Of a stretch of DNA of 64,000 nt, positions 29,043-37,021 are shown one piece after another. Source of the DNA: Rhodococcus sp. 14-2470-1b (GTDB lineage Bacteria; Actinomycetota; Actinomycetes; Mycobacteriales; Mycobacteriaceae); contig NZ_NPFY01000001.1 of the NCBI RefSeq assembly GCF_002259415.1, positions 1 to 64,000 on the forward strand, in the 5' to 3' direction. Each line of letters opens with the position of its first letter. The first letter of the stretch is position 1. The notes under the pieces are model-generated. The model saw only the letters and a list, made by a program, of their open reading frames with translations, was not told the DNA's origin and made no database searches. Both the position numbers and the translations under genes were made by a program.

Positions 29043-29906
29043 TCAACCCAGGGCGATCAGACCGACCGCGCCGAGAGCGACGACCATTCCCACCTGTTGC
29101 AGTCTGCCGACGCGCTCGCCGAGCATGACCATCGCCAGGAGCACGGTCGCCGCGGGATACAGCGATGCGATGACACTGACCAAGGACAGCAACCCGCCCT
29201 GGTACGCGTAGAGCAGAGCGGCGTTCGCCACGACGTCGAGAATGCCGACGAACGCAGCGAGCTTCAGCACACTGCCGTGCGGCAGCGTGAAATGACCGGA
29301 GGCGAGCGCTACACACCACACCACCGCCGTCGCCGACGCGCGAGATGCAGCCAGCGGCCACAATCCCGATCCGTCGCCGATCTGATGGAGGCAGATGAAC
29401 GCGAGCGCGAACGTGACACCCGATCCGACGGTCAACCACGCCACCGTCGGGGTGAATTTCATCTCGCGACCACCGGCTACTTCACCCGTCGTGTCGTCGG
29501 GAGACTCCTTGCTGACGAGGAGTACCGCGATCAACGCCAATGCGATACCCACGAACGCGAGCGCACCCGGACGCTCCCCGATCGCGAATCCGGCAACGAC
29601 GGGTATGCCCGCCACCAGCACGGCGGTCAGCGGTGACACGACTGCCATCGGGCCCGACGCGAGCGCGAGGTAGAACCACCAGACGGCCAGGCCACCTGCC
29701 ACTCCCGACGCCAAGCCCCACAGAATGGGCACCCACGAAATCTGGCCCCCGACGAACGGCGCCACGATCAGGACGATCACGAACGAGAAAGGGTAGGAGA
29801 CGATCACCACTCGCAGGGCCGCCACCCGACGGGACGCCACACCCCCGACGAAATCGCTGACGCCGTATCCCACCGCAGCGACGAGTGCGAGCAGGATCGC
29901 GGTCAG
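29043..29906 (-). CDS. EamA/DMT-family transporter, probable CTG start
   Basis: About 287 aa with ten hydrophobic helices in two EamA halves (for example GPMAVVSPLTAVLVAGIPVVAGFAIGE and LSLVSVIASLYPAATVLLAMVMLGE). Starting at the GTG 29873 cuts the first helix in half and has no SD. Eleven codons further up, the CTG at 29906 restores LTAILLALVAAVGYGVSDFVGG and has gagggg six bases upstream. The reading frame is closed by a TGA further up and contains no ATG/GTG/TTG. Substrate unknown. It follows smpB by 39 bases. Confidence 0.8.
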   Translation of the reverse strand: MTAILLALVAAVGYGVSDFVGGVASRRVAALRVVIVSYPFSFVIVLIVAPFVGGQISWVPILWGLASGVAGGLAVWWFYLALASGPMAVVSPLTAVLVAGIPVVAGFAIGERPGALAFVGIALALIAVLLVSKESPDDTTGEVAGGREMKFTPTVAWLTVGSGVTFALAFICLHQIGDGSGLWPLAASRASATAVVWCVALASGHFTLPHGSVLKLAAFVGILDVVANAALLYAYQGGLLSLVSVIASLYPAATVLLAMVMLGERVGRLQQVGMVVALGAVGLIALG

Positions 29907-29926
29907 CGCGAACCCCTCACCGCTCG

Positions 29927-29956
29927 CCCCTCACCGCATACCCCCTCACCGCATAC
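29927..29956. repeat. 15-bp tandem repeat at the smpB 3' end
   Basis: cccctcaccgcatac at 29927-29941 and 29942-29956, with a third partial copy cccctcaccgc at 29913-29923. The right copy includes the last codons and stop of smpB; on the minus strand each copy supplies a gcggtgagggg SD-like sequence. Confidence 0.9.
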
Positions 29957-30419
29957 CTTTGATACGGCGGCCGAGTTCCCTGGTCACTTCACGCTCGGCG
30001 GTGCGACGGGCCAGGTCCTGGCGCTTGTCGTAGTCCTGCTTACCCTTGGCGAGAGCAAGTTCGACCTTCACCTTGCCGTCGGAAAAATACATCGACAACG
30101 GTACGAGGGTCAGTGACCCTTCTTTCGTCTTCCCGACGAGCCGCTCGATCTCTCGCTTGTGCAACAACAGTTTTCGGGTGCGTCTGGGCGCATGGTTGGT
30201 CCAACTCCCCTGCGTGTACTCGGGGATGTGCAGCCCGCGCAACCAGATCTCGCCGTCGTCGACCGTCGCGAACGAGTCCGCAAGCGACGCTTTGCCTTCA
30301 CGCAGGCTCTTCACCTCGGTGCCCACGAGCGCGATACCGGCCTCGTAGACGTCGAGAATCGAGTAGTGGTGGCGAGCCTTGCGGTTCGTCGCAATGGCCT
30401 TGCGGCCCTTCTCTTTCAC
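29946..30419 (-). CDS. smpB: SsrA-binding protein SmpB
   Basis: 157-aa tmRNA partner. Conserved blocks [61 protein letters not shown] and a C-terminal [25 protein letters not shown]. The GTG at 30419 is used. Genomic order prfB-mscS-(Pro-rich)-ftsE-ftsX-smpB matches mycobacteria, with ssrA nearby. Confidence 0.96.
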   Translation of the reverse strand: MKEKGRKAIATNRKARHHYSILDVYEAGIALVGTEVKSLREGKASLADSFATVDDGEIWLRGLHIPEYTQGSWTNHAPRRTRKLLLHKREIERLVGKTKEGSLTLVPLSMYFSDGKVKVELALAKGKQDYDKRQDLARRTAEREVTRELGRRIKGMR

Positions 30420-30539
30420 TTCAGGGCCCTTTCTCGAGCGCTGTTCGTCCGTGCGTACGCGCTCTCTGCGCTGTCCGCTCCAGCATAGAACCGTGTCGCA
30501 AGCACTTTTCTTCCGGATGGAATCGGCCGGATCGGGAAC

Positions 30540-31445
30540 CTACTCGCGGACGTACAGCCGCAACGTGATGTACGCGGTGACCGCAGCCATGCCGATGCCG
30601 ACGAGCGCCAGGAACGGTGAGACGAGCAAGACGTCGCTGTTGGAGATTCGGGCGAGGATGTTGGCGTCGTACACCTCGGACAGCACGTCGTCGATGAAGA
30701 GGTTCTTCGCGGTGAACAGCCCCGCGATCGCGAGACCGGACCCGATCAGTGCGGCCACCACGGCTTCGAGCAGGAACGGCAGCTGGGTGTACCACCTGGT
30801 CGCACCGACGAGTCGCATGATTCCCACCTCGGTACGCCGGGTGAAGGCTGCGATCTGAACCATGTTCGCAATCAACAGAACAGCGCCGACGGCTTGAACG
30901 ATCGCGATGGCGAATGCCGCGTTGCGAACGCCGTTGAGCACGCTGAACAGTCGCTCGACGAGATCTCGCTGATTGAGCACGCTCTGCACTCCGGGCTGGC
31001 CCGCGAAGTTGTCGTTGATGACACCGAAGCGTTCTGGATCACTGAGCTTGACCTTGAACGAGGCCGGGAAGCTGTCCGGGCTGACCAGCTCCGCGAGTTC
31101 CGGTTGATCCTTGAACACGCGCTCGGTCGCATCCTTCACTGCGTCGTCGCGGTTGAGGTACTGCACCGACACCACGGACGGTGTCTGCTCGAGTTCACTG
31201 CGCAACGTCGAGCACGTGGATGCCGCGCAGTCCGGATCGGTCGCCGAGATGTCGTCGGTGAGGAAGATCTGTACTTCGACGCGGTCCAGGAAGATCTGCT
31301 GCGTCTTGCCCGCCATCTGCACGACGAGCAGTCCGCCTCCGAACAGGCCGAGCGAAATGGCCGTCGTCAGAATCATGGCGATGGTCATGGTGATGTTGCG
31401 GCGAAGTCCGGTCAGGACTTCGCTGAAAATGAAACTTGCGCGCAT
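30540..31445 (-). CDS. ftsX: Cell division protein FtsX
   Basis: 301-aa permease-like subunit of FtsEX with four transmembrane helices (about 22-45, 175-200, 225-250, 270-295) and a large external domain with a Cys pair (DPDCAASTCSTL) that in mycobacteria contacts the RipC hydrolase. Conserved TRRTEVGIMRLVGATRWYTQLPFLLEAV. Couples FtsE ATP hydrolysis to peptidoglycan hydrolase activation at division. It is separated from ftsE by 92 bases holding a tandem repeat. Confidence 0.95.
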   Translation of the reverse strand: MRASFIFSEVLTGLRRNITMTIAMILTTAISLGLFGGGLLVVQMAGKTQQIFLDRVEVQIFLTDDISATDPDCAASTCSTLRSELEQTPSVVSVQYLNRDDAVKDATERVFKDQPELAELVSPDSFPASFKVKLSDPERFGVINDNFAGQPGVQSVLNQRDLVERLFSVLNGVRNAAFAIAIVQAVGAVLLIANMVQIAAFTRRTEVGIMRLVGATRWYTQLPFLLEAVVAALIGSGLAIAGLFTAKNLFIDDVLSEVYDANILARISNSDVLLVSPFLALVGIGMAAVTAYITLRLYVRE

Positions 31446-31470
31446 CGGGGAATCCGGGCCCTTCGGTGGT

Positions 31471-31518
31471 GTCTGCAGTCGTCGATGTCTGTAGTCGTCG
31501 ATGTCTGTAGTCGTGGCG
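31471..31518. repeat. 16-bp tandem repeat in the ftsE-ftsX spacer
   Basis: gtctgcagtcgtcgat, gtctgtagtcgtcgat and a diverged third unit gtctgtagtcgtggcg, head to tail. It lengthens the spacer, which is usually short or overlapping between these genes. Confidence 0.88.
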
Positions 31519-31537
31519 GCAGAAGTGCGGCGGCGTA

Positions 31538-32227
31538 CTACCTACCGACGCCGTAGACCCCTCGGGCCTCGTCACGCACCACTCTGCCGTTGTCCAGTTC
31601 GATGACCCGCCGACGCATCGAGTCGACGATGTGGTTGTCGTGCGTTGCCATCAGCACCGTCGTTCCGGTCCTGTTGATCCGCTCGAGCAACATCATGATG
31701 TCCTGGCTCGTGTCCGGATCGAGGTTTCCCGTCGGTTCGTCGGCCAGCAGCACCAGTGGGCGGTTCACGAAGGCCCGGGCGATGGCGACGCGCTGCTGCT
31801 CACCACCGGACAGCTCTGTGGGCAGTCGATCCGACTTGCCGCCGAGCCCGACCAGATCCAGGACCTCGGGCACCGTCCGCTTGATCATCGATCTCGGCTT
31901 GCCGATGACTTCGAGCGCGAAGGCCACGTTCTCCACGACCGTCTTCTGCTGCAGAAGACGGAAGTCCTGGAACACGCACCCCATGCTCTGCCTGAGCTTC
32001 GGCACGCGCCGCGAGGACAACCGGTTCACGTGGAAGTCCGCGACGTGGATGTCGCCGGAGGTGGGTGTCTCCTCCTTCAGAAGAAGACGCATGAACGTCG
32101 ACTTCCCGGATCCCGACGGTCCGATGAGAAACACGAAGTCGCCCTTGTCCACCGACACCGTGACGTCGTCCAACGCCGGCCTGGTGGATGTCTTGTAGGA
32201 CTTGGAGACATTCGAGGTGCTGATCAC
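31538..32227 (-). CDS. ftsE: Cell division ATP-binding protein FtsE
   Basis: 229-aa ABC ATPase. Walker [10 protein letters not shown] (residues 36-44), Q-loop VFQDFRLL, signature [14 protein letters not shown], Walker [13 protein letters not shown], switch His in ATHDNHIV. The GTG at 32227 lacks a strong SD. Forms the FtsEX complex at the division site. Confidence 0.96.
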   Translation of the reverse strand: MISTSNVSKSYKTSTRPALDDVTVSVDKGDFVFLIGPSGSGKSTFMRLLLKEETPTSGDIHVADFHVNRLSSRRVPKLRQSMGCVFQDFRLLQQKTVVENVAFALEVIGKPRSMIKRTVPEVLDLVGLGGKSDRLPTELSGGEQQRVAIARAFVNRPLVLLADEPTGNLDPDTSQDIMMLLERINRTGTTVLMATHDNHIVDSMRRRVIELDNGRVVRDEARGVYGVGR

Positions 32228-32295
32228 GGGTCGCCAGTGTAGCCCTTACCTACCGGTAACCGACTCGGCTCGACATGTGTGTTGCCTGAGGAATC

Positions 32296-32745
32296 CTAGG
32301 GAGATCCGGTGGCCGTCGGGGCCTGCGGAGCGGGGGGTAGCAGCGACCGCAGCTGCGGCGGCACCGTCAGTCCCGGCAGATACGTCGGCTCCTGCGTTGC
32401 CGACGCACCGGACTGTCCCGTGGACGATTCCGGTTCGACCGAGTCGGCACCGGTACTCGACTCGCCTTCGGTCCCGCTCGGTGCGGTCGCGCTCGGTGCC
32501 TGCGTCATCGACGGTTCGGTGTAGGGCTGCCGGTACGTCGGCTGCTGCGTGTACTGACTCGTGTCGATCGGCTGCGGACCGGTCTGGACGACCTCGGGGT
32601 CCGGTCGCACCTGGTCGTACAGCAGAGCCGTCAGCACGAAGCACACGCCGATGAGCACTGTCGATGTTCGAACCCGGCCATAGATCCGGGCCGGAATCGG
32701 CCACCGACGGCTCGGCCGGTTCGGCTGGGCATCGGGATCGGTCAC
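32296..32745 (-). CDS. Proline-rich membrane-anchored protein (Rv3103c-like)
   Basis: 149 aa: cytoplasmic basic head, one transmembrane helix (about 27-44, STVLIGVCFVLTALLYDQV), then a long Pro/Ser/Thr/Gln-rich external tail with no fold evident. Start GTG 32745 overlaps the mscS stop by GTGA. It occupies the place of the proline-rich membrane protein between mscS-like and ftsE genes in mycobacteria. Function unknown; a link to the adjacent channel or to FtsEX is only contextual. Confidence 0.75.
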   Translation of the reverse strand: MTDPDAQPNRPSRRWPIPARIYGRVRTSTVLIGVCFVLTALLYDQVRPDPEVVQTGPQPIDTSQYTQQPTYRQPYTEPSMTQAPSATAPSGTEGESSTGADSVEPESSTGQSGASATQEPTYLPGLTVPPQLRSLLPPAPQAPTATGSP

Positions 32746-33659
32746 AGATCCACCTCCCGGTCACGGTTGGAACCTTCCGGCGCGACACCTGCGGTCGACA
32801 CATCCGGGCTCACACTGATTCCCTCGGGCTGCAACGCTGCAGCGACGCGCACGCGGAGATCACGTCCGACCTGAAATTGCTTGCCAGGCAACGTCCGTGC
32901 CACAAGCCGCACGTTGACCTGGTCGACCTCGATGGACTCGACGCCCATGACTGTCGGTTCGTCCAGCAGCAGCGGCCGGAGTCGCCGATCCTCGAACGCA
33001 GTATGGCCCACACGGCGGAGGATCTCGTTGACCCGGTTCAAGTCCGCGATGGACGGGATCGGTACGTCCACCACCGCGCGCGCCCAGTCCTTCGACAGAT
33101 TGATCGCCTTGACGATCTGCCCGTTGGGCACCGTGATCACTTCTCCGTCGACACTCCGAACACGAGTGACGCGCAGCGTCACGTCCTCGACGGTGCCCTC
33201 CGCGTCTTCTGCCGAGCCGTTGACCGCGATCTGCACGACGTCACCGAAGCCGTACTGCCGCTCGGTGATGATGAAGAAGCCGGCAAGTATGTCCTGGACG
33301 ATGCGCTGAGCGCCGAAGCCGAGCGCGGCGCCCAGAACCGTCGCAGGCGCTACGAGACTGCTGACTGCGAACCCGAATCGACGAAGCACCTCGATCGTGA
33401 CGAGCACGTACACGATCGTGACGGCGACCCAGGTGATGACCTGGGCAAGGGCGTGCCGGTGCTTGGCGGCCTCGGACCTGACGAGCGCGTCGCTGTGTTG
33501 ATAGTTCGCGTCGATTCGAGTGGTTATTTTCGACCCGACATAACTGACGAAGCGAGCGACGAGCAATCCCCCCAGGATGTACAGCACGATCTCGAGTCCA
33601 CTGCCGCTCAGCCATCGCTTCAGATCCGCCGGTAAACCGAGCGACAGTGCAAGATCCAT
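32742..33659 (-). CDS. MscS-family mechanosensitive channel
   Basis: 305 aa with membrane helices at about 23-42 and 70-95, and the pore-lining TM3 ATVLGAALGFGAQRIVQDILAGFFIITERQYGFGDVV, followed by the MscS beta domain with EDVTLRVTRVRSVDGEVITVPNGQIV. Releases solutes on hypo-osmotic shock. It lies six bases after prfB, so peptide release factor, channel and the proline-rich protein share a transcript. Confidence 0.92.
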   Translation of the reverse strand: MDLALSLGLPADLKRWLSGSGLEIVLYILGGLLVARFVSYVGSKITTRIDANYQHSDALVRSEAAKHRHALAQVITWVAVTIVYVLVTIEVLRRFGFAVSSLVAPATVLGAALGFGAQRIVQDILAGFFIITERQYGFGDVVQIAVNGSAEDAEGTVEDVTLRVTRVRSVDGEVITVPNGQIVKAINLSKDWARAVVDVPIPSIADLNRVNEILRRVGHTAFEDRRLRPLLLDEPTVMGVESIEVDQVNVRLVARTLPGKQFQVGRDLRVRVAAALQPEGISVSPDVSTAGVAPEGSNRDREVDL

Positions 33660-33665
33660 GATGGT

Positions 33666-34778
33666 CTACTCGTCCCCCCGCATACGCCAACGAATTCCTG
33701 CTTCCAGGAAACCATCGATGTCACCGTCGAGCACGGTGGAGGGATTGTTGACCTCGTACTCGGTGCGCAGATCCTTGACCATCTGGTACGGATGCAGCAC
33801 GTAGGAGCGCATCTGGTTACCCCAGGAACTTCCGCCGTCGCCCTTGAGTGCATCCATCTCGGCGCGCTCTTCCTTGCGCTTGACTTCGAGCAGCTTGGCC
33901 TGGAGGACCCGCATCGCGGACACCTTGTTCTGCAGCTGCGATTTCTCGTTCTGACACGTCACGACGATTCCCGTAGGGATATGTGTCAGACGGACGGCCG
34001 AGTCCGTCGTGTTGACGGACTGTCCGCCCGGGCCGCTGGACCGGTAGACGTCGACACGGATATCACCCTCGGGTATCTCGATGTGATCGGTCGTCTCGAC
34101 GACCGGAAGCACCTCGACCTCGGCGAACGAGGTCTGCCGTCGACCCTGGTTGTCGAACGGGCTGATCCTCACGAGGCGGTGGGTTCCCTGCTCGACAGAC
34201 AGAGTGCCGTAGGTGTACGGAGCCTTCACCGCGAAGGTCGCGCTCTTGATTCCAGCTTCTTCGGCGTAGGACGTGTCGTACACCTCGACGCCGTATCCAT
34301 GCTTCTCCGCCCAGCGGATGTACATGCGCATGAGCATCTCGGCCCAGTCCGCTGCGTCGATGCCGCCCGCACCGGAACGAATGTTGACGAGCGCGTCGCG
34401 TTGGTCGTACTCACCGGAGAGAAGCGTGCGCACCTCGGCCGCGGCGATGTCCTCGCGCAGCGATGCGCGCTCGGCGTCGGCATCGGCTGTCGCCGACGCT
34501 GCAGCGTCGCCTTCTTCGCCCTCGGCCAGCTCGTAGAGCACCGGCAGGTCGTCGAGGCGACCACGCAGTTCCTCGACGCGGCGCAGTTCGGCTTGCGCGT
34601 GCGAGAGCTGACTGGTGACCTGCTGAGCGTGTTCCTGGTCGTTCCACAGGTCCGGCGACGCAGCCTGATGTTCGAGCTCGTCGATCCGGCGACGTAGTTC
34701 CTCGACGTCGAGAACCGACTCGATCGTCGTGAGGGTGATGTCGAGTTCGTTCAGGTCCGCGGAGACGTCAGGATGCAC
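33666..34778 (-). CDS. prfB: Peptide chain release factor 2
   Basis: 370 aa, GTG start at 34778. Recognises UGA/UAA: tripeptide anticodon region R-I-SPF ([19 protein letters not shown]) and the catalytic GGQ in [17 protein letters not shown]. The frame is continuous from the start, so there is no programmed +1 frameshift as in E. coli. First gene of the prfB-mscS-ftsEX-smpB series. Confidence 0.96.
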   Translation of the reverse strand: MHPDVSADLNELDITLTTIESVLDVEELRRRIDELEHQAASPDLWNDQEHAQQVTSQLSHAQAELRRVEELRGRLDDLPVLYELAEGEEGDAAASATADADAERASLREDIAAAEVRTLLSGEYDQRDALVNIRSGAGGIDAADWAEMLMRMYIRWAEKHGYGVEVYDTSYAEEAGIKSATFAVKAPYTYGTLSVEQGTHRLVRISPFDNQGRRQTSFAEVEVLPVVETTDHIEIPEGDIRVDVYRSSGPGGQSVNTTDSAVRLTHIPTGIVVTCQNEKSQLQNKVSAMRVLQAKLLEVKRKEERAEMDALKGDGGSSWGNQMRSYVLHPYQMVKDLRTEYEVNNPSTVLDGDIDGFLEAGIRWRMRGDE

Positions 34779-35119
34779 GAGATCGAAGTTTACCGGCCGC
34801 GGCGCACTCGCCCGACCAACGCTGCCCGACGAGCAGGATTTCTACGATTTGGACGGGCCCTTCCAAGGGCGTGAGCAGGCACGGCTGCGGATCGCGAGCC
34901 CTGGCCCGAACGTCGATCTCCTGTTAGTTTTCTCGGCATCGACACGAACGCATGCGACCATGCCGCGTACCCCCTGCTGTTCGTTGCGCGCCTCCACGTC
35001 GATTTCTGCAGGACCGGCACCAGTCTCTGTCGCTGATGGGTCCACCCCAACCGCAGGGCGCCCACAGTCGGCGCCATCTGCGCAGCTCCACCCCACGCAG
35101 AAACATCTGGAGGAGATTC
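34779..35119. other. Intergenic, prfB / carbonic anhydrase
   Basis: 341 bases. Likely divergent promoters: a plus-strand -10-like TANNNT (tagttt at 34925-34930) and an SD ggagga at 35109-35114 for the carbonic anhydrase. An in-frame upstream ATG (34952) exists but the added 56 residues are Arg/Pro-rich and look non-coding. Nothing else is recognised. Confidence 0.4.
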
Positions 35120-35611
35120 ATGACGGTCACCGACGAGTACCTGAAGAACAACGAGGCATACGCGGCACAGTTCACCGGCCCGCTCCCGCTTCCACCGTCG
35201 AAGAACGTTGCGGTGGTGGCATGCATGGACGCGCGCCTCGACGTCTACCGCATTCTCGGATTGAACGAAGGCGAGGCGCACGTCATCCGCAACGCAGGTG
35301 GCGTCGTCACCGACGACGAGATTCGATCACTCGCCATCAGCCAGCGTCTGCTCGGAACCAAGGAGATCATTCTGATTCACCACACCGACTGCGGAATGCT
35401 GACGTTCACCGACGACGAATTCAAGAACGGCATCCAGGACGAGATCGGCATCAAGCCCAACTGGGCGGCCGAAGCATTCGCCGACCTCGACGCCGACGTG
35501 CGGCAGTCGCTCGCGCGGATCGAGCAGAGCCCGTTCGTGACCAAGCACGAATCGGTGCGCGGATTCGTCTTCGACGTCGCGACCGGGAAGCTGAACGAAG
35601 TCACGGTCTGA
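35120..35611 (+). CDS. Beta-carbonic anhydrase
   Basis: 163-aa enzyme interconverting CO2 and bicarbonate in the cytosol. Zinc ligands and catalytic dyad are visible: Cys35 and Asp37 in ACMDARLD with the Arg partner, His88 and Cys91 in HHTDCGM. Also NAGG at 58-61. The ATG at 35120 has ggagga five bases upstream. Resembles the small Rv1284-type enzyme. Stands alone between prfB and hisN. Confidence 0.93.
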   Translation: MTVTDEYLKNNEAYAAQFTGPLPLPPSKNVAVVACMDARLDVYRILGLNEGEAHVIRNAGGVVTDDEIRSLAISQRLLGTKEIILIHHTDCGMLTFTDDEFKNGIQDEIGIKPNWAAEAFADLDADVRQSLARIEQSPFVTKHESVRGFVFDVATGKLNEVTV

Positions 35612-35621
35612 CGTGCACAGC

Positions 35622-35654
35622 GCCCGGGGTGACGATGCCACCGGCACCCCGGGC
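35622..35654 (+). terminator. Hairpin after the carbonic anhydrase gene
   Basis: gcccggggtg (35622-35631) pairs exactly with caccccgggc (35645-35654), 10 bases after the stop. No T-run. The -10-like TAGTGT of hisN begins three bases later. Confidence 0.7.
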
Positions 35655-35656
35655 AT

Positions 35657-35662
35657 TAGTGT
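35657..35662 (+). promoter_or_regulatory. -10 element for a leaderless hisN transcript
   Basis: TAGTGT fits TANNNT and stands seven bases before the GTG at 35670, the spacing seen for leaderless actinobacterial transcripts. The ggag between them is too close to serve as SD. Confidence 0.5.
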
Positions 35663-35669
35663 TTGGAGC

Positions 35670-36458
35670 GTGACTTTCTCTGCCGCTGACCTGCAGCTCG
35701 CACTGTCCATCGCCGACCAGGCCGACGTCATCACGCGGGATCGTTTTCTCGCTCTCGACCTGGTGGTGGACGACAAACCCGACCTGAGTCCGGTCAGCGA
35801 CGCCGACCTCGCCGTCGAGAACAAGGCGCGGTCCATCCTCCAGGACGAGCGGTCGGAGGATTCCGTCCTGGGCGAAGAGTTCGGTGGCGACGCCGTCTTC
35901 GACGGACGCCAATGGGTCATCGACCCGATCGACGGAACCAAGAATTTCGTGCGAGGTGTGCCGATCTGGGCCACGCTGATCGCGTTGCTCGAAGACGGCA
36001 TTCCGGTCGTGGGCGTGATCAGCGCTCCGTTGCTGAACCGGCGGTGGTGGGCGTCGAAGGACGGGGGCGCGTGGACGTCCTACGACGGCGGCGAACCTCG
36101 CTCCATCACAGTATCGTCGGTTCGCGAACTGGGCTCTGCCAGTTTGAGTTTCGCGAGCCTGTCCGGCTGGAAGGAGCGCGGGCTGCGAGATCGGTTCGTG
36201 GACCTGACGGACGAGGTGTGGCGGGTTCGCGGGTACGGCGACTTCTTCTCCTACTGCCTCCTCGCCGAGGGCACCCTCGACATCGCGACCGAACCCGAGG
36301 TGTCGCTGTGGGACCTGGCACCCCTGGACATCCTGGTTCGGGAAGCAGGTGGGCGCTTCTCCTCACTCGACGGCGCGGCAGGCCCGCACGGCGGAAGCGC
36401 AGTGGCCACCAACGCCTTTCTGCACGACGAGGTACTGACGCGGCTCCGCCGCACGTGA
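35670..36458 (+). CDS. hisN: Histidinol-phosphatase (HisN, IMPase family)
   Basis: 262-aa Mg-dependent phosphatase for the penultimate step of histidine synthesis. Metal-binding LGEEFGG (67-73) and [16 protein letters not shown] (85-100), with the second motif [23 protein letters not shown] assign HisN over other inositol monophosphatase-like enzymes from the [18 protein letters not shown] segment and from mycobacterial synteny (Rv3137 near fadE24/23). The GTG start is probably leaderless; the frame further upstream covers the hairpin. Confidence 0.88.
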   Translation: MTFSAADLQLALSIADQADVITRDRFLALDLVVDDKPDLSPVSDADLAVENKARSILQDERSEDSVLGEEFGGDAVFDGRQWVIDPIDGTKNFVRGVPIWATLIALLEDGIPVVGVISAPLLNRRWWASKDGGAWTSYDGGEPRSITVSSVRELGSASLSFASLSGWKERGLRDRFVDLTDEVWRVRGYGDFFSYCLLAEGTLDIATEPEVSLWDLAPLDILVREAGGRFSSLDGAAGPHGGSAVATNAFLHDEVLTRLRRT

Positions 36459-36530
36459 GTGGAAATCTAGGGCAGGGCCAGGAGCGGAGCCTGCGGAGCG
36501 ACCAGAAAACGCGACATTTCCACTCACGTG
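36452..36530. repeat. 79-bp inverted-repeat element between convergent stops
   Basis: cacgtgagtggaaat (36452-36466) and atttccactcacgtg (36516-36530) are exact reverse complements. The left arm contains the hisN stop and the right arm the DUF1304 stop. The interior includes ggagcggagcctgcggagcg, related to the repeats at 48292 and 60727. It could fold as a bidirectional terminator. Confidence 0.85.
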
Positions 36531-36892
36531 AAAGCTGCGAACAGCAATGCCAACAACGGGGTGATGCCCTGGATCACGGCAGGGCGGAAGTACTTCCGCC
36601 CGCCGGTGGCCAGCACGAACGCAGCACCGACGATGCTGAGGCACGAGAACACGACGATCGCGTCCCCGGCGTCGCCTCCCAGGAACAGGCCCACGACGAT
36701 TCCCACTGCCAGAAACAGGTTGTAGAAGCCCTGATTGAAGGCCATCGGCCGGACCACATCGGCGTCGGCCTGACTGGCGACTCCGAATCTGCGCCAGACG
36801 GCGGGCTTGGTCCAGGCGACGGATTCCATGAAGAAGATGACAACGTGCAGCGCGGCGGCGACGGCAGCGAAGATCGAAGCGATGACAGGCAT
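36524..36892 (-). CDS. DUF1304 membrane protein
   Basis: 122 aa, four transmembrane helices, with MPVIASIFAAVAAALHVVIFFMESVAW at the start and family signatures FNQGFYNLFLAVG and the ending YFRPAVIQGITPLLAL. The start at the ATG 36892 has ggaag nine bases upstream. Function unknown. Divergent from the acyl-CoA dehydrogenase pair with shared twin operators, so it may be co-regulated with fatty-acid metabolism. Confidence 0.85.
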   Translation of the reverse strand: MPVIASIFAAVAAALHVVIFFMESVAWTKPAVWRRFGVASQADADVVRPMAFNQGFYNLFLAVGIVVGLFLGGDAGDAIVVFSCLSIVGAAFVLATGGRKYFRPAVIQGITPLLALLFAAFT

Positions 36893-36940
36893 GCTCGAAT
36901 GCTTCCACAACGGGTGTGAACTGCGCGAACGGTCCACTTC

Positions 36941-36977
36941 TTACTCGAGAGTAGACAGCTAACTTACCCGGGAGTAA
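36941..36977. promoter_or_regulatory. Twin palindromic operators of the acyl-CoA dehydrogenase divergon
   Basis: ttactcgagagtag (36941-36954) and ttacccgggagtaa (36964-36977) are two copies of one palindrome, TTACYCGRGAGTA, 23 bp apart centre to centre. The second overlaps a -10-like TAAGAT (36975-36980) for the rightward genes. Typical of TetR-family control; the regulator is not in the window. Confidence 0.7.
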
Positions 36978-37021
36978 GATAGGCGGAGTCCGAGCCCGAC
37001 GCCGAGAAACAGCTGGTGATC

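Noticed and set aside
33666-34778. Programmed frameshift in prfB
   Set aside because: The frame is uninterrupted from GTG to stop, with no early TGA and no slippery CTT-TGA.
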